Assembly (NCBI GenBank): GCA_028874215.1
Contig: JAPPLF010000027.1
Location: 1 to 64,000 of the forward strand
DNA length: 64,000 nucleotides
Direction: 5' to 3'
DNA from: Acidobacteriota bacterium
Lineage (GTDB): Bacteria > Acidobacteriota > UBA6911 > RPQK01 > JAJDTT01
Under the pieces are notes generated by a model that was not told where the DNA came from, did not search any database, and worked only from the letters and a program-made list of their open reading frames with translations. Positions 15,739 to 24,909 of the stretch are shown here, one piece after another. The position numbers were made by a program, and so were the translations under genes. The stretch's first letter is position 1; every line of letters begins with the position of its first letter.

Positions 15739-18098
15739 GTCCGGTATCCGGGCAAAGTGAAATCGATCCGGTCTGCGGGATGAAGGTGAGTCCCGGCCCC
15801 GGCGTTCCCAACGTCTCCCACGGTGGGAAGACGTACTATTTTTGCTGCCCGAATTGCGCAGAACTGTTCCGGTCCGATCCGGAGCTCGCCCTTGCGCACC
15901 ACGAAGGAGACCGTCCCCAGGTCCATGCGCATGACCACGGGGACGCAGGCCGCTACATCTGCCCCATGTGTCCCGGCGTCGAGTCGCCGGTGCCGGGGTC
16001 GTGTCCTTCATGCGGCATGGCCTTGCAGCCGTACGGAGCAACTGCGGAAGACGGCGGAGAATTGCGTGAGATGACCCGGCGTTTTCGCTGGAGTCTCGGT
16101 TTCACGGGTCCCCTCTTTCTGCTGTCCATGTTGGATATGGCGTCCGGACAGCCGATCTCCCGGATCCTGACTCCGGATCTCCGCCAGTGGCTCGAGCTGC
16201 TCCTGGCGACTCCCGTGGTGATTTGGGGCGGGCTTCCCTTCTGGCGGAGGGCCTGGACCTCCATTTGGAATCGCAGCCTCAACATGTTCACCCTGATTGC
16301 CCTGGGTACGGGCGCGGCCTACCTTTACAGCCTGGCGGCCGTCGGTTTTCCCAGCCTTTTCCCGGAGGCCTATCGGGACGTCCACGGTCACGTGGGCGTC
16401 TATTTCGAAGCCGCCGCCGTCATTACGGCCCTGGTGCTTCTGGGGCAGGTTCTCGAACTCAGGGCGACGGCGCGTACCGGCAGGGCCGTCCGGTCCCTCC
16501 TGGAACTGTCTCCGCCCACCGCCCGGAAGATCGCCGCCGGTGGCGATGAAGAAGTTCCCTTGGCGGACGTGAAGCCGGGCGACCGGCTGCGAGTGCGCCC
16601 GGGGGACAAGATTCCGGTGGACGGCCGGGTGCTGGAAGGAGAGAGCAGCGTCGACGAGTCCATGATCAGCGGCGAGTCCATCCCCGTCTTGAAGCGTCCG
16701 GGAGATGCCGTGACAGGCGGGACGTCGAACGGGTCCGGCTCGCTGGTCATGGAGGCTCGCCGGGTCGGGAGCGAAACCCTCCTGGCGCGCATCGTCCGGA
16801 TGGTCACCGAGGCCCAACGCTCCCGGGCCCCGGTCCACCGCCTGGTCGACCGCGTCGCGGCGTGGTTCGTCCCCGCCGTCATCGTCGTGGCCGTGGCGGC
16901 GGCGCTGACGTGGGGATTGCTGGGGCCCGAACCCAGATGGGCCAACGCGCTCGTCACGGCGGCGGCGGTCTTGCTGATCGCGTGCCCCTGCGCCCTCGGT
17001 CTGGCGACTCCCATGTCCATCATGGTGGGCGTGGGGGAGGGCGCCCGATCGGGCGTCCTGATTCGGGACGCCGAGTCGCTGGAGGTCCTGGAGCGGGTCG
17101 ACACCCTCATGATCGACAAGACGGGGACTCTCACCGAAGGACGTCCGCGGCTTGAGGCCGTGAATCCGGCCGACGGATGGAGACGCCGGGAGATCCTGAG
17201 ACTCGCCGCCGGCTTGGAACAGGGGAGCGAGCATCCCCTGGCCGAGGCCGTGGTCGCCGGAGCGCGCCGGGAAGGACTGGATTTGCCTTCGGTGGAACGT
17301 TTCGATGCCGTGGCGGGACAGGGGGTCCGGGGAAGGGTGGAGGGCCGGGAAGTGGCGGTGGGCAGCCGGCGGTTCCTGGCGGGTCTTTCGATCCGGATTG
17401 GCGGCCTGGAGCGGCGGGCGGAAGAGTTGCGCCTGCGCGGGATGACGGCCTTCTTCGTAGCCGTCGATGGCCGGGCCTGCGGCGTTCTTGGCCTGGGCGA
17501 TCCCCTCAAGGCGTCCGCCCGGGAGACTCTGGCGCAACTGAGGCTTGAGGGCGTACGCGTCGTCATGGTCACCGGGGACGGCCGGACCACGGCCGACGCC
17601 GTGGCGAGTGAGCTGGGGATCGAACGGGTGCGGTCGGAGATGCTGCCCGACGAGAAGGCGAATCTGATCCGTGGATACCAGGAGGCAGGCCGGATCGTGG
17701 CCATGGCGGGAGATGGCGTCAACGATGCGCCGGCCCTGGCGCTGGCCCAAGTGGGCATCGCCATGGGCACGGGATCCGACGTGGCCCTCCAAAGTGCCGG
17801 AGTAACGCTGTTGCGGGGGGATCTGAACGGCATCCTCAAAGCGCTCCGATTGAGCCGGGCGACCCTGGACAACATTCGCCAAAATCTGTTTTTTGCGTTT
17901 CTTTACAACATGTTGGGTGTGCCGGTCGCGGCCGGGGTCCTGTATCCCCTCTGGGGAATCACGATGAATCCCATGCTGGCCGCCGCGGCCATGGCTCTCA
18001 GCTCTCTCTCGGTGATCGCCAACGCCTTGAGATTGCGCCGGGTTCGGCTCTCAACGACGTCAGCGCCGGCGGCGAGTCGAGTACAATGGAGCCCGTGA
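15735..18098 (+). CDS. copA: copper-type P1B ATPase with N-terminal YHS and metal-binding domains
   Basis: A 787-aa metal-translocating ATPase. The N-terminus is not the usual HMA fold but a YHS domain (about 11-55: DPVCGMKV, then [12 protein letters not shown]), a His patch HAHDHGD (64-70) and a heavy-metal-binding domain (about 74-99: YICPMCP, then [13 protein letters not shown]). Eight membrane helices follow, with the CPC ion site at about 417 in [12 protein letters not shown], phosphorylated Asp in DKTGTLTEG and [13 protein letters not shown] specifies Cu(I)/Ag(I)-type transport in most relatives. Start overlaps the kinase stop (ATGA); the end overlaps the next gene by 13 bp. Confidence 0.96.
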   Translation: MSPVSGQSEIDPVCGMKVSPGPGVPNVSHGGKTYYFCCPNCAELFRSDPELALAHHEGDRPQVHAHDHGDAGRYICPMCPGVESPVPGSCPSCGMALQPYGATAEDGGELREMTRRFRWSLGFTGPLFLLSMLDMASGQPISRILTPDLRQWLELLLATPVVIWGGLPFWRRAWTSIWNRSLNMFTLIALGTGAAYLYSLAAVGFPSLFPEAYRDVHGHVGVYFEAAAVITALVLLGQVLELRATARTGRAVRSLLELSPPTARKIAAGGDEEVPLADVKPGDRLRVRPGDKIPVDGRVLEGESSVDESMISGESIPVLKRPGDAVTGGTSNGSGSLVMEARRVGSETLLARIVRMVTEAQRSRAPVHRLVDRVAAWFVPAVIVVAVAAALTWGLLGPEPRWANALVTAAAVLLIACPCALGLATPMSIMVGVGEGARSGVLIRDAESLEVLERVDTLMIDKTGTLTEGRPRLEAVNPADGWRRREILRLAAGLEQGSEHPLAEAVVAGARREGLDLPSVERFDAVAGQGVRGRVEGREVAVGSRRFLAGLSIRIGGLERRAEELRLRGMTAFFVAVDGRACGVLGLGDPLKASARETLAQLRLEGVRVVMVTGDGRTTADAVASELGIERVRSEMLPDEKANLIRGYQEAGRIVAMAGDGVNDAPALALAQVGIAMGTGSDVALQSAGVTLLRGDLNGILKALRLSRATLDNIRQNLFFAFLYNMLGVPVAAGVLYPLWGITMNPMLAAAAMALSSLSVIANALRLRRVRLSTTSAPAASRVQWSP

Positions 18099-18847
18099 AG
18101 ACGAGCCGTTGGTTGTTGGCGCCCCTGCTCCTCCTGCTGAGCAGTCCATCCCAGGCCCAGGTCGAGTCGGACACGCTGCTGGAGAGTCTGAAGCCCCAGG
18201 GCTACGTCAGCGACTATGCGGGCGTGATGAACGCCAATCTGAGGCGGTCGCTGGAGGGCCGGCTCAGGGAATTGGAGCAGAAGACGACGGCTCAGATCGC
18301 AGTGGTCGCTCTCCGGTCTCTGAAGGGCGGAGAGATCCGGGACTTCGCCAATCGCCTCTTCGAGCGTTGGGGAGTGGGGAGGAAAGGCAAGGACAACGGC
18401 GTTCTGATGCTGGCCTCGCTGGAGGATCGCAAGATCTGGGTCGAGGTCGGTTACGGCTTGGAGGGAATCCTTCCGGACGCGAGGGTGGGACGTATTCTGG
18501 ATCAGGCGGTGTTGCCGGAATTCCGCCACGGCCGCCATGGCGGAGGATTGGCGCGGGGCGCGCTCACCATTGCCGGGGTGATCGCACAGGATTCGGGAGT
18601 CACTCTCAGTGGGGCCGCCGTCCCGCGGGATTCCCGGCGAAGCCGCCGTCCGGGCGCCGGCAATCTGCTCTATCTCCTGTTTCTGCTGTTCCTTTTCCTC
18701 CGGCGGCCCCTGTTGGGAATGTTCCTGCCGCTGGGGATGGGTGCCGGGTTCCCGCGCGGCGGTTATGGCGGCGGCTTTTCGGGAGGGGGCTTCGGCGGCT
18801 TCGGCGGCGGGCTTTCCGGAGGAGGAGGCGCCGGCAGGAGCTGGTAG
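18086..18847 (+). CDS. TPM-domain (YgcG-type) exported protein
   Basis: A 253-aa protein with signal peptide ([16 protein letters not shown]) and a TPM domain: [32 protein letters not shown], then [25 protein letters not shown] hydrophobic segment ([19 protein letters not shown]) precedes a Gly-rich tail ([18 protein letters not shown]). This matches the YgcG family, often encoded beside lemA, as here two genes on. Overlap with copA is only 13 bp and may be accidental. The TPM fold is linked to phosphatase-like and photosystem-repair activities in other organisms; the role here is unknown. Confidence 0.88.
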   Translation: MEPVKTSRWLLAPLLLLLSSPSQAQVESDTLLESLKPQGYVSDYAGVMNANLRRSLEGRLRELEQKTTAQIAVVALRSLKGGEIRDFANRLFERWGVGRKGKDNGVLMLASLEDRKIWVEVGYGLEGILPDARVGRILDQAVLPEFRHGRHGGGLARGALTIAGVIAQDSGVTLSGAAVPRDSRRSRRPGAGNLLYLLFLLFLFLRRPLLGMFLPLGMGAGFPRGGYGGGFSGGGFGGFGGGLSGGGGAGRSW

Positions 18848-18868
18848 GTTGCGAGTCGGGTTGAGGAA

Positions 18869-19609
18869 ATGAAACCGGAAGAACTAGTCGAGAAACTGCG
18901 CAAAGTCCAACCCTTGAGTCTCAGGTCGGTCATTCTGTACGGGTCGGCCGTCGCCGGCGACTTCGTAAAGAAGCGCTCCGACTACAATGTGCTCGTCATC
19001 GCCGAACGCCTGGGGGTGGCGGAGCTGCGGGCCCTCTCCGGCCCGGCCCGGCGTTGGGTCAAGGCCGGGAATCCGCCTCCGCTGCTGTTTACCCTCGAGC
19101 GGCTGAAGCAGTCGGCGGACGTCTTCCCCATCGAAATTCTGGACATGAAGGCGGCGAACCGGGTCCTTTACGGCGAGGACATCCTGAGTCGGATTCCGGT
19201 CAATGAAGAGAATCTGAGGCACCAGGTGGAGTCGGAGCTCAAGGGGAAGCTGATCCAACTCCGCGAAGCCTACCTGATCACGGGCGGCAAGCCCCGGGCC
19301 GTGGTGGAGGTCCTGGTCCGTTCGGTCGCCTCCTTCCTGGTTCTCTTTCGGGCGGCCCTTCGCCTCTACCAGGTCGAGGCCCCGGCCAGGAAACTGGACG
19401 CTCTGGCGGCCCTGGCGCGGCAAATCCCATTGGATGCCACGCCGTTCGAGAACGTCGAGGCCCTCAAGGAAGGGCGGATCAAGGTCAGAAAGGTCAATGC
19501 GGACGCCCTCTTCGGGGACTATCTGAAGACCGTTGAGACCGTCGTGGACGCCATCGACAGCTACGTACACGGGCGGGAGCGAGCTGAGGAACAGGAGTTG
19601 TCGTCTTGA
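18869..19609 (+). CDS. nucleotidyltransferase-fold protein with altered catalytic motif
   Basis: A 246-aa protein with an N-terminal nucleotidyltransferase fold: ILYGSAVAGDFVKKRSDYNVLV. The usual D-x-D is Asp38-Tyr-Asn40, so one metal-binding Asp is replaced by Asn and catalysis is doubtful. The C-terminal half is helical (LKGKLIQLREAYLITGG, then VLVRSVASFLVLFRAAL), like a substrate-binding or HEPN-like bundle. It lies between TPM and lemA and overlaps the lemA start. I believe this TPM/NTase/LemA grouping recurs in related genomes, but cannot verify it here. Confidence 0.75.
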   Translation: MKPEELVEKLRKVQPLSLRSVILYGSAVAGDFVKKRSDYNVLVIAERLGVAELRALSGPARRWVKAGNPPPLLFTLERLKQSADVFPIEILDMKAANRVLYGEDILSRIPVNEENLRHQVESELKGKLIQLREAYLITGGKPRAVVEVLVRSVASFLVLFRAALRLYQVEAPARKLDALAALARQIPLDATPFENVEALKEGRIKVRKVNADALFGDYLKTVETVVDAIDSYVHGRERAEEQELSS

Positions 19610-20184
19610 AGAAGGTATTGATCGTCTTGGGCGTGTCGTTGGGAGTGTTGCTGGTTCTGTTCCTCATCATCGGCATGAGTCTGACCGGCTCCTACAATCG
19701 GCTGGTCACCCTGAACGAGGGGGTGGAGAGCGCCTGGGCCCAGGTGGAGACGGTATTGCAGCGGCGCTACGACCTGATCCCCAACCTGGTGAACACGGTG
19801 AAGGGTTTTGCGGCCCAGGAGCGGGAGGTCTTTACCGAGGTCACCCGATTGCGCAGCCAGTGGGGAGCGGCCCGGACCACCGCCGACAAGGCTCAGGTCG
19901 CCGGCCGGATGGAAGGAGCCCTGTCCCGCCTGCTCCTGGTTGCCGAGCGCTACCCGGATCTCAAGTCCAATCAGAACTTCCTGGCCCTGCAGGATGAGTT
20001 GACCGGGACCGAGAACAGGATTGCCGTGGAGCGGCGCCGTTACAATCAGACGGTCCAGAACTACAACACCACGGTACGCCGGTTTCCCACCAACCTGGTG
20101 GCCGGATTTTTCGGCTTCGAGCGCAGCACGGCTTACTTCGAAGCCTCCGAGGGAGCCGAAACGGCTCCTACCGTGGAGTTCTGA
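19606..20184 (+). CDS. lemA: LemA family membrane protein
   Basis: A 192-aa protein with an N-terminal transmembrane helix (about 4-25) and a helical bundle outside. The family hallmarks are YNRLVTLNEGVESAWAQVET, LQRRYDLIPNLVNTVKGFA, LKSNQNFLALQDELTGTENR and RRYNQTVQNYN. It starts at TTG (19606), overlapping the previous stop, with AGGAG 9-10 nt upstream. LemA proteins are usually encoded beside TPM proteins; their molecular role is unclear. The last 52 bp overlap the convergent trmI. Confidence 0.94.
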   Translation: MKKVLIVLGVSLGVLLVLFLIIGMSLTGSYNRLVTLNEGVESAWAQVETVLQRRYDLIPNLVNTVKGFAAQEREVFTEVTRLRSQWGAARTTADKAQVAGRMEGALSRLLLVAERYPDLKSNQNFLALQDELTGTENRIAVERRRYNQTVQNYNTTVRRFPTNLVAGFFGFERSTAYFEASEGAETAPTVEF

Positions 20185-21017
20185 TCCTCCGGTTCCGGGT
20201 AGACGCGCCGGGCGGAAACCAGAAAACCGGTGTGCGCCACCATCCGATGAACCGGCCGGATGGACTCCTCGCTGACGTGCCAGGGACGGACCAGCGACTC
20301 GGTGGTTTCGATGTGCGCCCAGTCCGGGTCGCGCTGCAGTTTTCTCACCAGCCGGTACACCTGAAGCGCCGTGGGGAGCCAACAGAGAAGGCTGCCGCCG
20401 GGTCTCAACGCCGCCGCCGCCGAGTCGACGGCACGATCCGGTTCGGGGACGTCCAGCAGGATCGTGTCCAGGTCCTTCTCCCGGATCCCTTCGTAGACGT
20501 CCTCCAAAACGACCGTGTGCCGCGCTCCCGAAGCCCCGTAGAGGCCCGCGAATTCGGAGAGCGTATCCTGGGCCATCGAAGCGAACTCCTCCCGGCGCTC
20601 GTAGGAGATGAGATGACCCTGCGGGCCCAGGAAACGGAGCAGAACCAGGGCCACCGATCCGGACCCCAGGCCCGCCTCCAGGACCCGGGCTCCGGGATAG
20701 ATGTCTCCCCGGATCAGGATATGTGTCGAGTCGCGCGGGTAGATGACCTGGGTGCGGCGGCGCAGCCCTTTGAGAACGTACCGTTCCAGGGTCGGCCGCA
20801 CGCAGACGATGGGTATTCCCTGGCGGCTCAGAAATCGGCAGCCGGGGGGCTTGCCCACGATCTCGTCATGGTAGACGTGTCCGGTATGGGAGTGGTGGAA
20901 GAGGCCTCCCGGGCGCAGTTGAAACATGTGGCGCTTGTTCTTGGGTCCGATGAGCAGAACCAGTTCACCCTCCCGAAGGGGGGCCCGCTGCAGCGTCGAT
21001 GTGGGGTCCGAGGCCAT
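20133..21017 (-). CDS. trmI: tRNA (adenine-N1)-methyltransferase, TrmI family
   Basis: SAM-dependent enzyme methylating N1 of A58 (in some lineages also A57) in the tRNA T-loop. It has the small N-terminal beta domain (REGELVLLIGPKNKRHMFQL), substrate motif IYPRDSTHILIRGDIYPG, SAM-binding GARVLEAGLGSGSVALVLL, then LISYERREEFASMAQ and DTILLDVPEP with the conserved D-x-P. ATG 21017 is preferred; TTG at 21053 would add 12 residues. The C-terminal about 15 residues are encoded on the strand opposite the lemA end and look non-conserved. Full-length for the family. Confidence 0.93.
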   Translation of the reverse strand: MASDPTSTLQRAPLREGELVLLIGPKNKRHMFQLRPGGLFHHSHTGHVYHDEIVGKPPGCRFLSRQGIPIVCVRPTLERYVLKGLRRRTQVIYPRDSTHILIRGDIYPGARVLEAGLGSGSVALVLLRFLGPQGHLISYERREEFASMAQDTLSEFAGLYGASGARHTVVLEDVYEGIREKDLDTILLDVPEPDRAVDSAAAALRPGGSLLCWLPTALQVYRLVRKLQRDPDWAHIETTESLVRPWHVSEESIRPVHRMVAHTGFLVSARRVYPEPEDQNSTVGAVSAPSEASK

Positions 21018-21060
21018 CCCGGCAGAATAGTCACCCCTCTTTTCGGGTGTCAAACAGGAG

Positions 21061-21080
21061 GGGGGACATTCTTGTCCCCC
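21061..21080. repeat. GGGGGACA/TGTCCCCC palindrome
   Basis: Perfect 8-bp inverted repeat (21061-21068 and 21073-21080) with a TTCT loop, followed by a T-run. It lies between divergent genes, so it is not a terminator for either. A near-identical 7-bp version occurs at 45963-45980 and half-sites occur around 3.1-3.8 kb and at 24.66 kb. Confidence 0.65.
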
Positions 21081-21185
21081 ATTCTTTTTTCCCCACGCTC
21101 CCTGGAATCTGGGGCCCGCGACACGCGACGAAAGAGGGCAACCACAAATGGTGCCCCTATTGGCAGGGACTGATATTGTAGCCCC

Positions 21186-24161
21186 ATGAGAGACGGGTCA
21201 CCCGCTGCGCGTCCCGGGTCATCTTCCACCCTGCTGGCGGCCTTGGTCTTGGCGGCCATCTCGGGCATCCAGGGATTCAGTCGACAACCGGCCCCTGAAC
21301 CCAGATCTTCTTCGGGCGAAGGAGAGCCGCTGCTCTCCGAGATCCGGCAACTCACGTTCGAAGGCCGGCGTTCCGGAGAAGGATATTTCAGTCCGGACGG
21401 CTCCCTTTTCATCTTCCAGAGCGAGCGCGAGGAGGAAAACCCGTTCTTCCAGATCTACTTGATGGACCTGGTCCGGAGAGAGGTGAGCCGGCTTTCTCCC
21501 GGCCACGGCAAGACCACCTGCGGCTGGATTCATCCGTCGGGCGGCCAGGTCCTCTTCGCTTCGACCCACCATGATCCCGAATCCGGCCGGAAGCAACGGG
21601 AGGAATTCGAGCGCCGGGCTTCGGGACGAACCCGCCGGTACACGTGGGACTTCGATCCCGAATATGAGATCTACGGGCTCTCGCTGGAAACGGAGACCTT
21701 TCGCAACCTCACCAACAAGTTGGGATATGACGCCGAAGCCTCCTGGTCTCCGGAAGGCGGACGGATCGTGTTCGCCTCGAACCGGTTGGCCTACGAAGGC
21801 GGTCTGACTCCGGAGCAGGTGAAGTCGCGGGACGGGGACCCTTCGTCCTTCCTGGATCTCTACTCCATGAATTCGGACGGAACCGACGTTCTCCGGCTGA
21901 CCGCCTCACCGGGATATGACGGCGGTCCCTTCTTCAGCCCCTCCGGCCGGACGATCTGCTGGCGGAGGTTCACCGAGGACGGAATGGTGGCCGAGATCTT
22001 CCTGATGGACGCGAACGGAGACCGCCAGCGGCCTGTGACGCGACTGGGGAAGATGTCCTGGGCGCCCTTTTTCCATCCTTCCGGAGACTACCTGGTCTTC
22101 ACCACCAACCTTCATGGCCTGGACAACTTCGAGCTCTACCTGGTGTCCGCCGAGGGTCGCTCCGAACCGGTCCGCGTCACCCGGACCCCCGGATTCGATG
22201 GTCTGCCCGTCTTCGCGCCGGACGGCAAGACGCTGACCTGGACCTCCAACCGGACTCCCGGGAAGACCTCCCAGATATTCCTGGCCGGCTGGGACGACCG
22301 TGAGGCGAGACGCCTGTTGGGACTCTCCGCGCCGGAAGGGCAGGTGGCCGCCGATCCCGGACCGGAGATTCCGAGCGCGTCCCGGATCCGCGATCAGGAC
22401 CTTCGCCGCCACGTGAACCGTTTGGCTTCCGAGGAGATGGAGGGGCGAATGACCGGGACCCGGGGAGAGCTTCTGGCCACCGCGTACGCCGCTTCGGTCC
22501 TGTCTCGCCTGGGATTGGAGCCGGCTGGAGACGACGGATCCTACTTCCAGTCCTTCCCCTTCACGGCGGGAGTCTCCCTGGGCACCGGGAACCGGTTGGA
22601 GATCGTGAGTGGAGGCGAGAAGAAGCCGTTGCGCGTGGACCACGACTGGAGGCCGTTGTCCTTCTCGGCCGCGGGATCTTTCGGAGCCTCGCCGGTGGTC
22701 TTCGCCGGGTATGGAATCGTGGCGCCGGAATTGGAGGACAACGCCGGTTACGATTCGTACGCTCACCTGGACGTGGCCGGCAAGTGGGTCATGGTGTTGC
22801 GCTATTACCCGGAAGAGGTGTCTCCCCAACGGCGGCGGCATCTGGCCCGCTATGGAAGCCTTCGCTACAAGGCCATGCAGGCCCTGGACCGGGGGGCCAA
22901 GGGACTCCTCATCGCCAGCGGTCCCGCTTCCAAGGTCCGGCGGGAGCTGATCCCGTTGAGGCTGGACGGGTCGGTCACGGACGGGCGCCTTCCCGTCATC
23001 TCCCTCACCGACCGGGCCGCCGGAATTCTCCTGGAGTCCGACGGCCGGACGCTGCAAGAGCTTCAGTTGGGACTGGATTCCGGGGAACTGCAGATGGGGT
23101 TTGTGCTGCCCGGTGTCGAGATGGCTTCCAACGTCGCTCTGAACACGGAAGAGAGGACGGGCCGCAACGTTCTGGGGTTGCTGCAGGCGGAGCCCGGCAA
23201 GGCCGCGAACGGAGTGCTGGTGGTCGGAGCCCACGTGGACCATTTGGGCTCGGGGGCCACCGCTTCGTCGCTGGCCCGGTCAGACCAGGAGGGTGGAATC
23301 CACTACGGGGCCGACGACAACGCGTCCGGGGTCGCCGCCGTTCTGGAGATGGCGGAGCATCTCGTGGACCTCCGGGACCAGGGGGGCCTTCCGCCGGGAC
23401 GAGACGTGCTGTTCGCGCTCTGGTCCGGGGAGGAGCTGGGTCTCCTGGGCTCGAACCATTTCATGAAGAGTTACGGATCGGACCAGGAGGGTGGGTCCGA
23501 AAACGACCTGTTGGCCTATCTGAATCTGGACATGGTGGGGCGGTTGAGACATTCCCTGGTGGTGCAGGGCGTCGGTTCGAGCTCCGTCTGGCCCGCGGCC
23601 ATCGAGCGGGCCAATCTGAATCTCGGCCTGCCCATCGTGATGCAGCCCGAGAGCCATCTGCCCACCGACGCCACCTCCTTCTACGTCAAACAGGTCCCGA
23701 TCCTGAGTCTCTTCACCGGTTCCCACGAGGACTACCACACGCCCGGAGACCGCCCCGAAAAACTCAACTACCAGGGGACGCGGAAGATTGCGTCATTCCT
23801 GAGCCGGATTGCCGTCCAGCTCCTGGAGGACCCCGATCGTCCCGATTACAAGGAAATGAGCGACCCCAGGAGGCGAGGGGCCAGGACCGGACTGAGAGCC
23901 TACCTGGGTACGATCCCCGATTACGCCCAGGGCGAGAATGAGGGTCTCAGCCTCTCGGGGGTTGCACCCGGAGGGCCCGCCGAAAAGGCGGGGGTCCGGG
24001 CGGGAGACGTGGTCGTGCGCCTGGCCGAACGCGAGATCAGGGATATCTACGACTACACCTACGCCATCGATTTTCTGGAGATCGGCTCTCCGACCGATAT
24101 TGTCGTTCGGCGAGAGGGAGAGCGGGTCACCTTGACCATCGTCCCGGCTTCCAGGGAATGA
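21186..24161 (+). CDS. secreted beta-propeller / M28 aminopeptidase / PDZ protein
   Basis: A 991-aa exported protein with signal-like N-terminus (LLAALVLAAISGIQGFS). Residues about 50-390 hold TolB-like propeller repeats (GYFSPDGSLFIFQS, ASWSPEGGRIVFASN, PVFAPDGKTLTWTSN). A PA-like insert and an M28 zinc peptidase domain follow: VGAHVDHLGSG, GADDNASGVAAVLEMAE, WSGEELGLLG with the catalytic Glu, NLDMVGRL and SHEDYHTPGD, giving the His/Asp/Glu/Asp/His metal set. The C-terminal PDZ (GVAPGGPAEKAGVRAGDVVV) may hold substrate or partner. Probably hydrolyses peptides in the periplasm or outside. A single-gene unit closed by the terminator at 24213. Confidence 0.93.
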   Translation: MRDGSPAARPGSSSTLLAALVLAAISGIQGFSRQPAPEPRSSSGEGEPLLSEIRQLTFEGRRSGEGYFSPDGSLFIFQSEREEENPFFQIYLMDLVRREVSRLSPGHGKTTCGWIHPSGGQVLFASTHHDPESGRKQREEFERRASGRTRRYTWDFDPEYEIYGLSLETETFRNLTNKLGYDAEASWSPEGGRIVFASNRLAYEGGLTPEQVKSRDGDPSSFLDLYSMNSDGTDVLRLTASPGYDGGPFFSPSGRTICWRRFTEDGMVAEIFLMDANGDRQRPVTRLGKMSWAPFFHPSGDYLVFTTNLHGLDNFELYLVSAEGRSEPVRVTRTPGFDGLPVFAPDGKTLTWTSNRTPGKTSQIFLAGWDDREARRLLGLSAPEGQVAADPGPEIPSASRIRDQDLRRHVNRLASEEMEGRMTGTRGELLATAYAASVLSRLGLEPAGDDGSYFQSFPFTAGVSLGTGNRLEIVSGGEKKPLRVDHDWRPLSFSAAGSFGASPVVFAGYGIVAPELEDNAGYDSYAHLDVAGKWVMVLRYYPEEVSPQRRRHLARYGSLRYKAMQALDRGAKGLLIASGPASKVRRELIPLRLDGSVTDGRLPVISLTDRAAGILLESDGRTLQELQLGLDSGELQMGFVLPGVEMASNVALNTEERTGRNVLGLLQAEPGKAANGVLVVGAHVDHLGSGATASSLARSDQEGGIHYGADDNASGVAAVLEMAEHLVDLRDQGGLPPGRDVLFALWSGEELGLLGSNHFMKSYGSDQEGGSENDLLAYLNLDMVGRLRHSLVVQGVGSSSVWPAAIERANLNLGLPIVMQPESHLPTDATSFYVKQVPILSLFTGSHEDYHTPGDRPEKLNYQGTRKIASFLSRIAVQLLEDPDRPDYKEMSDPRRRGARTGLRAYLGTIPDYAQGENEGLSLSGVAPGGPAEKAGVRAGDVVVRLAEREIRDIYDYTYAIDFLEIGSPTDIVVRREGERVTLTIVPASRE

Positions 24162-24212
24162 GGGAAGAAGAGGATACGGCGTCCGCTTTTTCCACGGTCT
24201 GCCAGCTTTCGG

Positions 24213-24246
24213 AACCTCCCGCTCCGGGACCCGGTTCAGTTTTTTC
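24213..24246 (+). terminator. rho-independent terminator after the M28 peptidase gene
   Basis: Stem GAACC-TCCCG (24213-24222), CTC loop, CGGGA and GGTTC (24226-24230, 24234-24238) with a CCC bulge, followed by AG and a run of six T. It lies 51 bp after the stop at 24161. Confidence 0.85.
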
Positions 24247-24283
24247 TTAGGAAATCCATGAACTTGTGTTATGATCGCTGACC

Positions 24284-24580
24284 GTGCGGATGAGGGGCAT
24301 CGGTCGAAACACCGAGACGCGTCAAAAGGTAGATTTCAGGTCCGAGCGAAACTTAGCTGTTGCCATCTTGAGACAGGCGTGGCACGAAGCCGTCATCGAC
24401 CTGCGGATCGTCAAGGAAAACTCCCGCAAAGACTATCGCCTGCTCAAGAAGAAGGCCATCGAGTGGATCGTCAGCGACGAAGACGGCTTCCCCTATTGGT
24501 GCAAGCTGGCTGACGCCGACCACAGCGCTATCCGACAGCGCCTGCAGGAGCGGCTGAACCAACAGTACAACTGTCAGTAG
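24284..24580 (+). CDS. small conserved-looking protein, unknown
   Basis: Up to 98 aa (GTG 24284; ATG at 24290 also possible), predicted soluble and helical, rich in charged residues. The core reads LAVAILRQAWHEAVIDLRIV, KENSRKDYRLLKKKAIEWIV, then DGFPYWCKLADAD. I recall similar small proteins in unrelated genomes but cannot name a family. It stands alone after the terminator; a possible -10 (TATGAT, 24270-24275) is close upstream. Confidence 0.55.
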   Translation: MRMRGIGRNTETRQKVDFRSERNLAVAILRQAWHEAVIDLRIVKENSRKDYRLLKKKAIEWIVSDEDGFPYWCKLADADHSAIRQRLQERLNQQYNCQ

Positions 24581-24750
24581 GCGCTTTCAGAGCTGTCGAC
24601 GGAATCGCGGACCGGCTGCCAAATCCAAGAACCCGTCTATTCCAGGAGAGGGAAAATACCTGTCCCCCTCTTCATCGCTCACCCTGCGTCTTGCCCCCGC
24701 CACCATCGTGCCTTGCCAATACCTCTTCATTCACTCCTCGTCCGTCCTCG

Positions 24751-24779
24751 TTGCCTGACGGAAGGGGAATGAATATAAT
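24751..24779 (+). promoter_or_regulatory. sigma-70 promoter of tRNA-Asp
   Basis: TTGCCT (24751-24756), 17-bp spacer, TATAAT (24774-24779), 16 bp before the tRNA 5' end. Near-consensus hexamers at the correct distance. The stretch 24581-24750 otherwise holds no gene I can support; a TGTCCCC half-site lies at 24661-24667. Confidence 0.8.
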
Positions 24780-24795
24780 GGCCGTTCGGCCGAGC

Positions 24796-24873
24796 GGGGC
24801 CGTAGTTCAGCTTGGTTAGAACGCCGGCCTGTCACGCCGGAGGTCGCGAGTTCGAGTCTCGTCGGTCCCGCCA
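24796..24873 (+). tRNA. tRNA-Asp (GTC)
   Basis: Cloverleaf with acceptor GGGGCCG/CGGTCCC (one G-U), D-arm AGTTCAGCTTGGTTAGAACG, anticodon stem CCGGC/GCCGG with loop CTGTCAC (anticodon GTC at 24831-24833), T-arm with TTCGAGT, discriminator G and encoded CCA. Confidence 0.97.
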
Positions 24874-24909
24874 ATCCCGTCACCTTTCCCCGTGAATCCG
24901 GCGGCGAGC

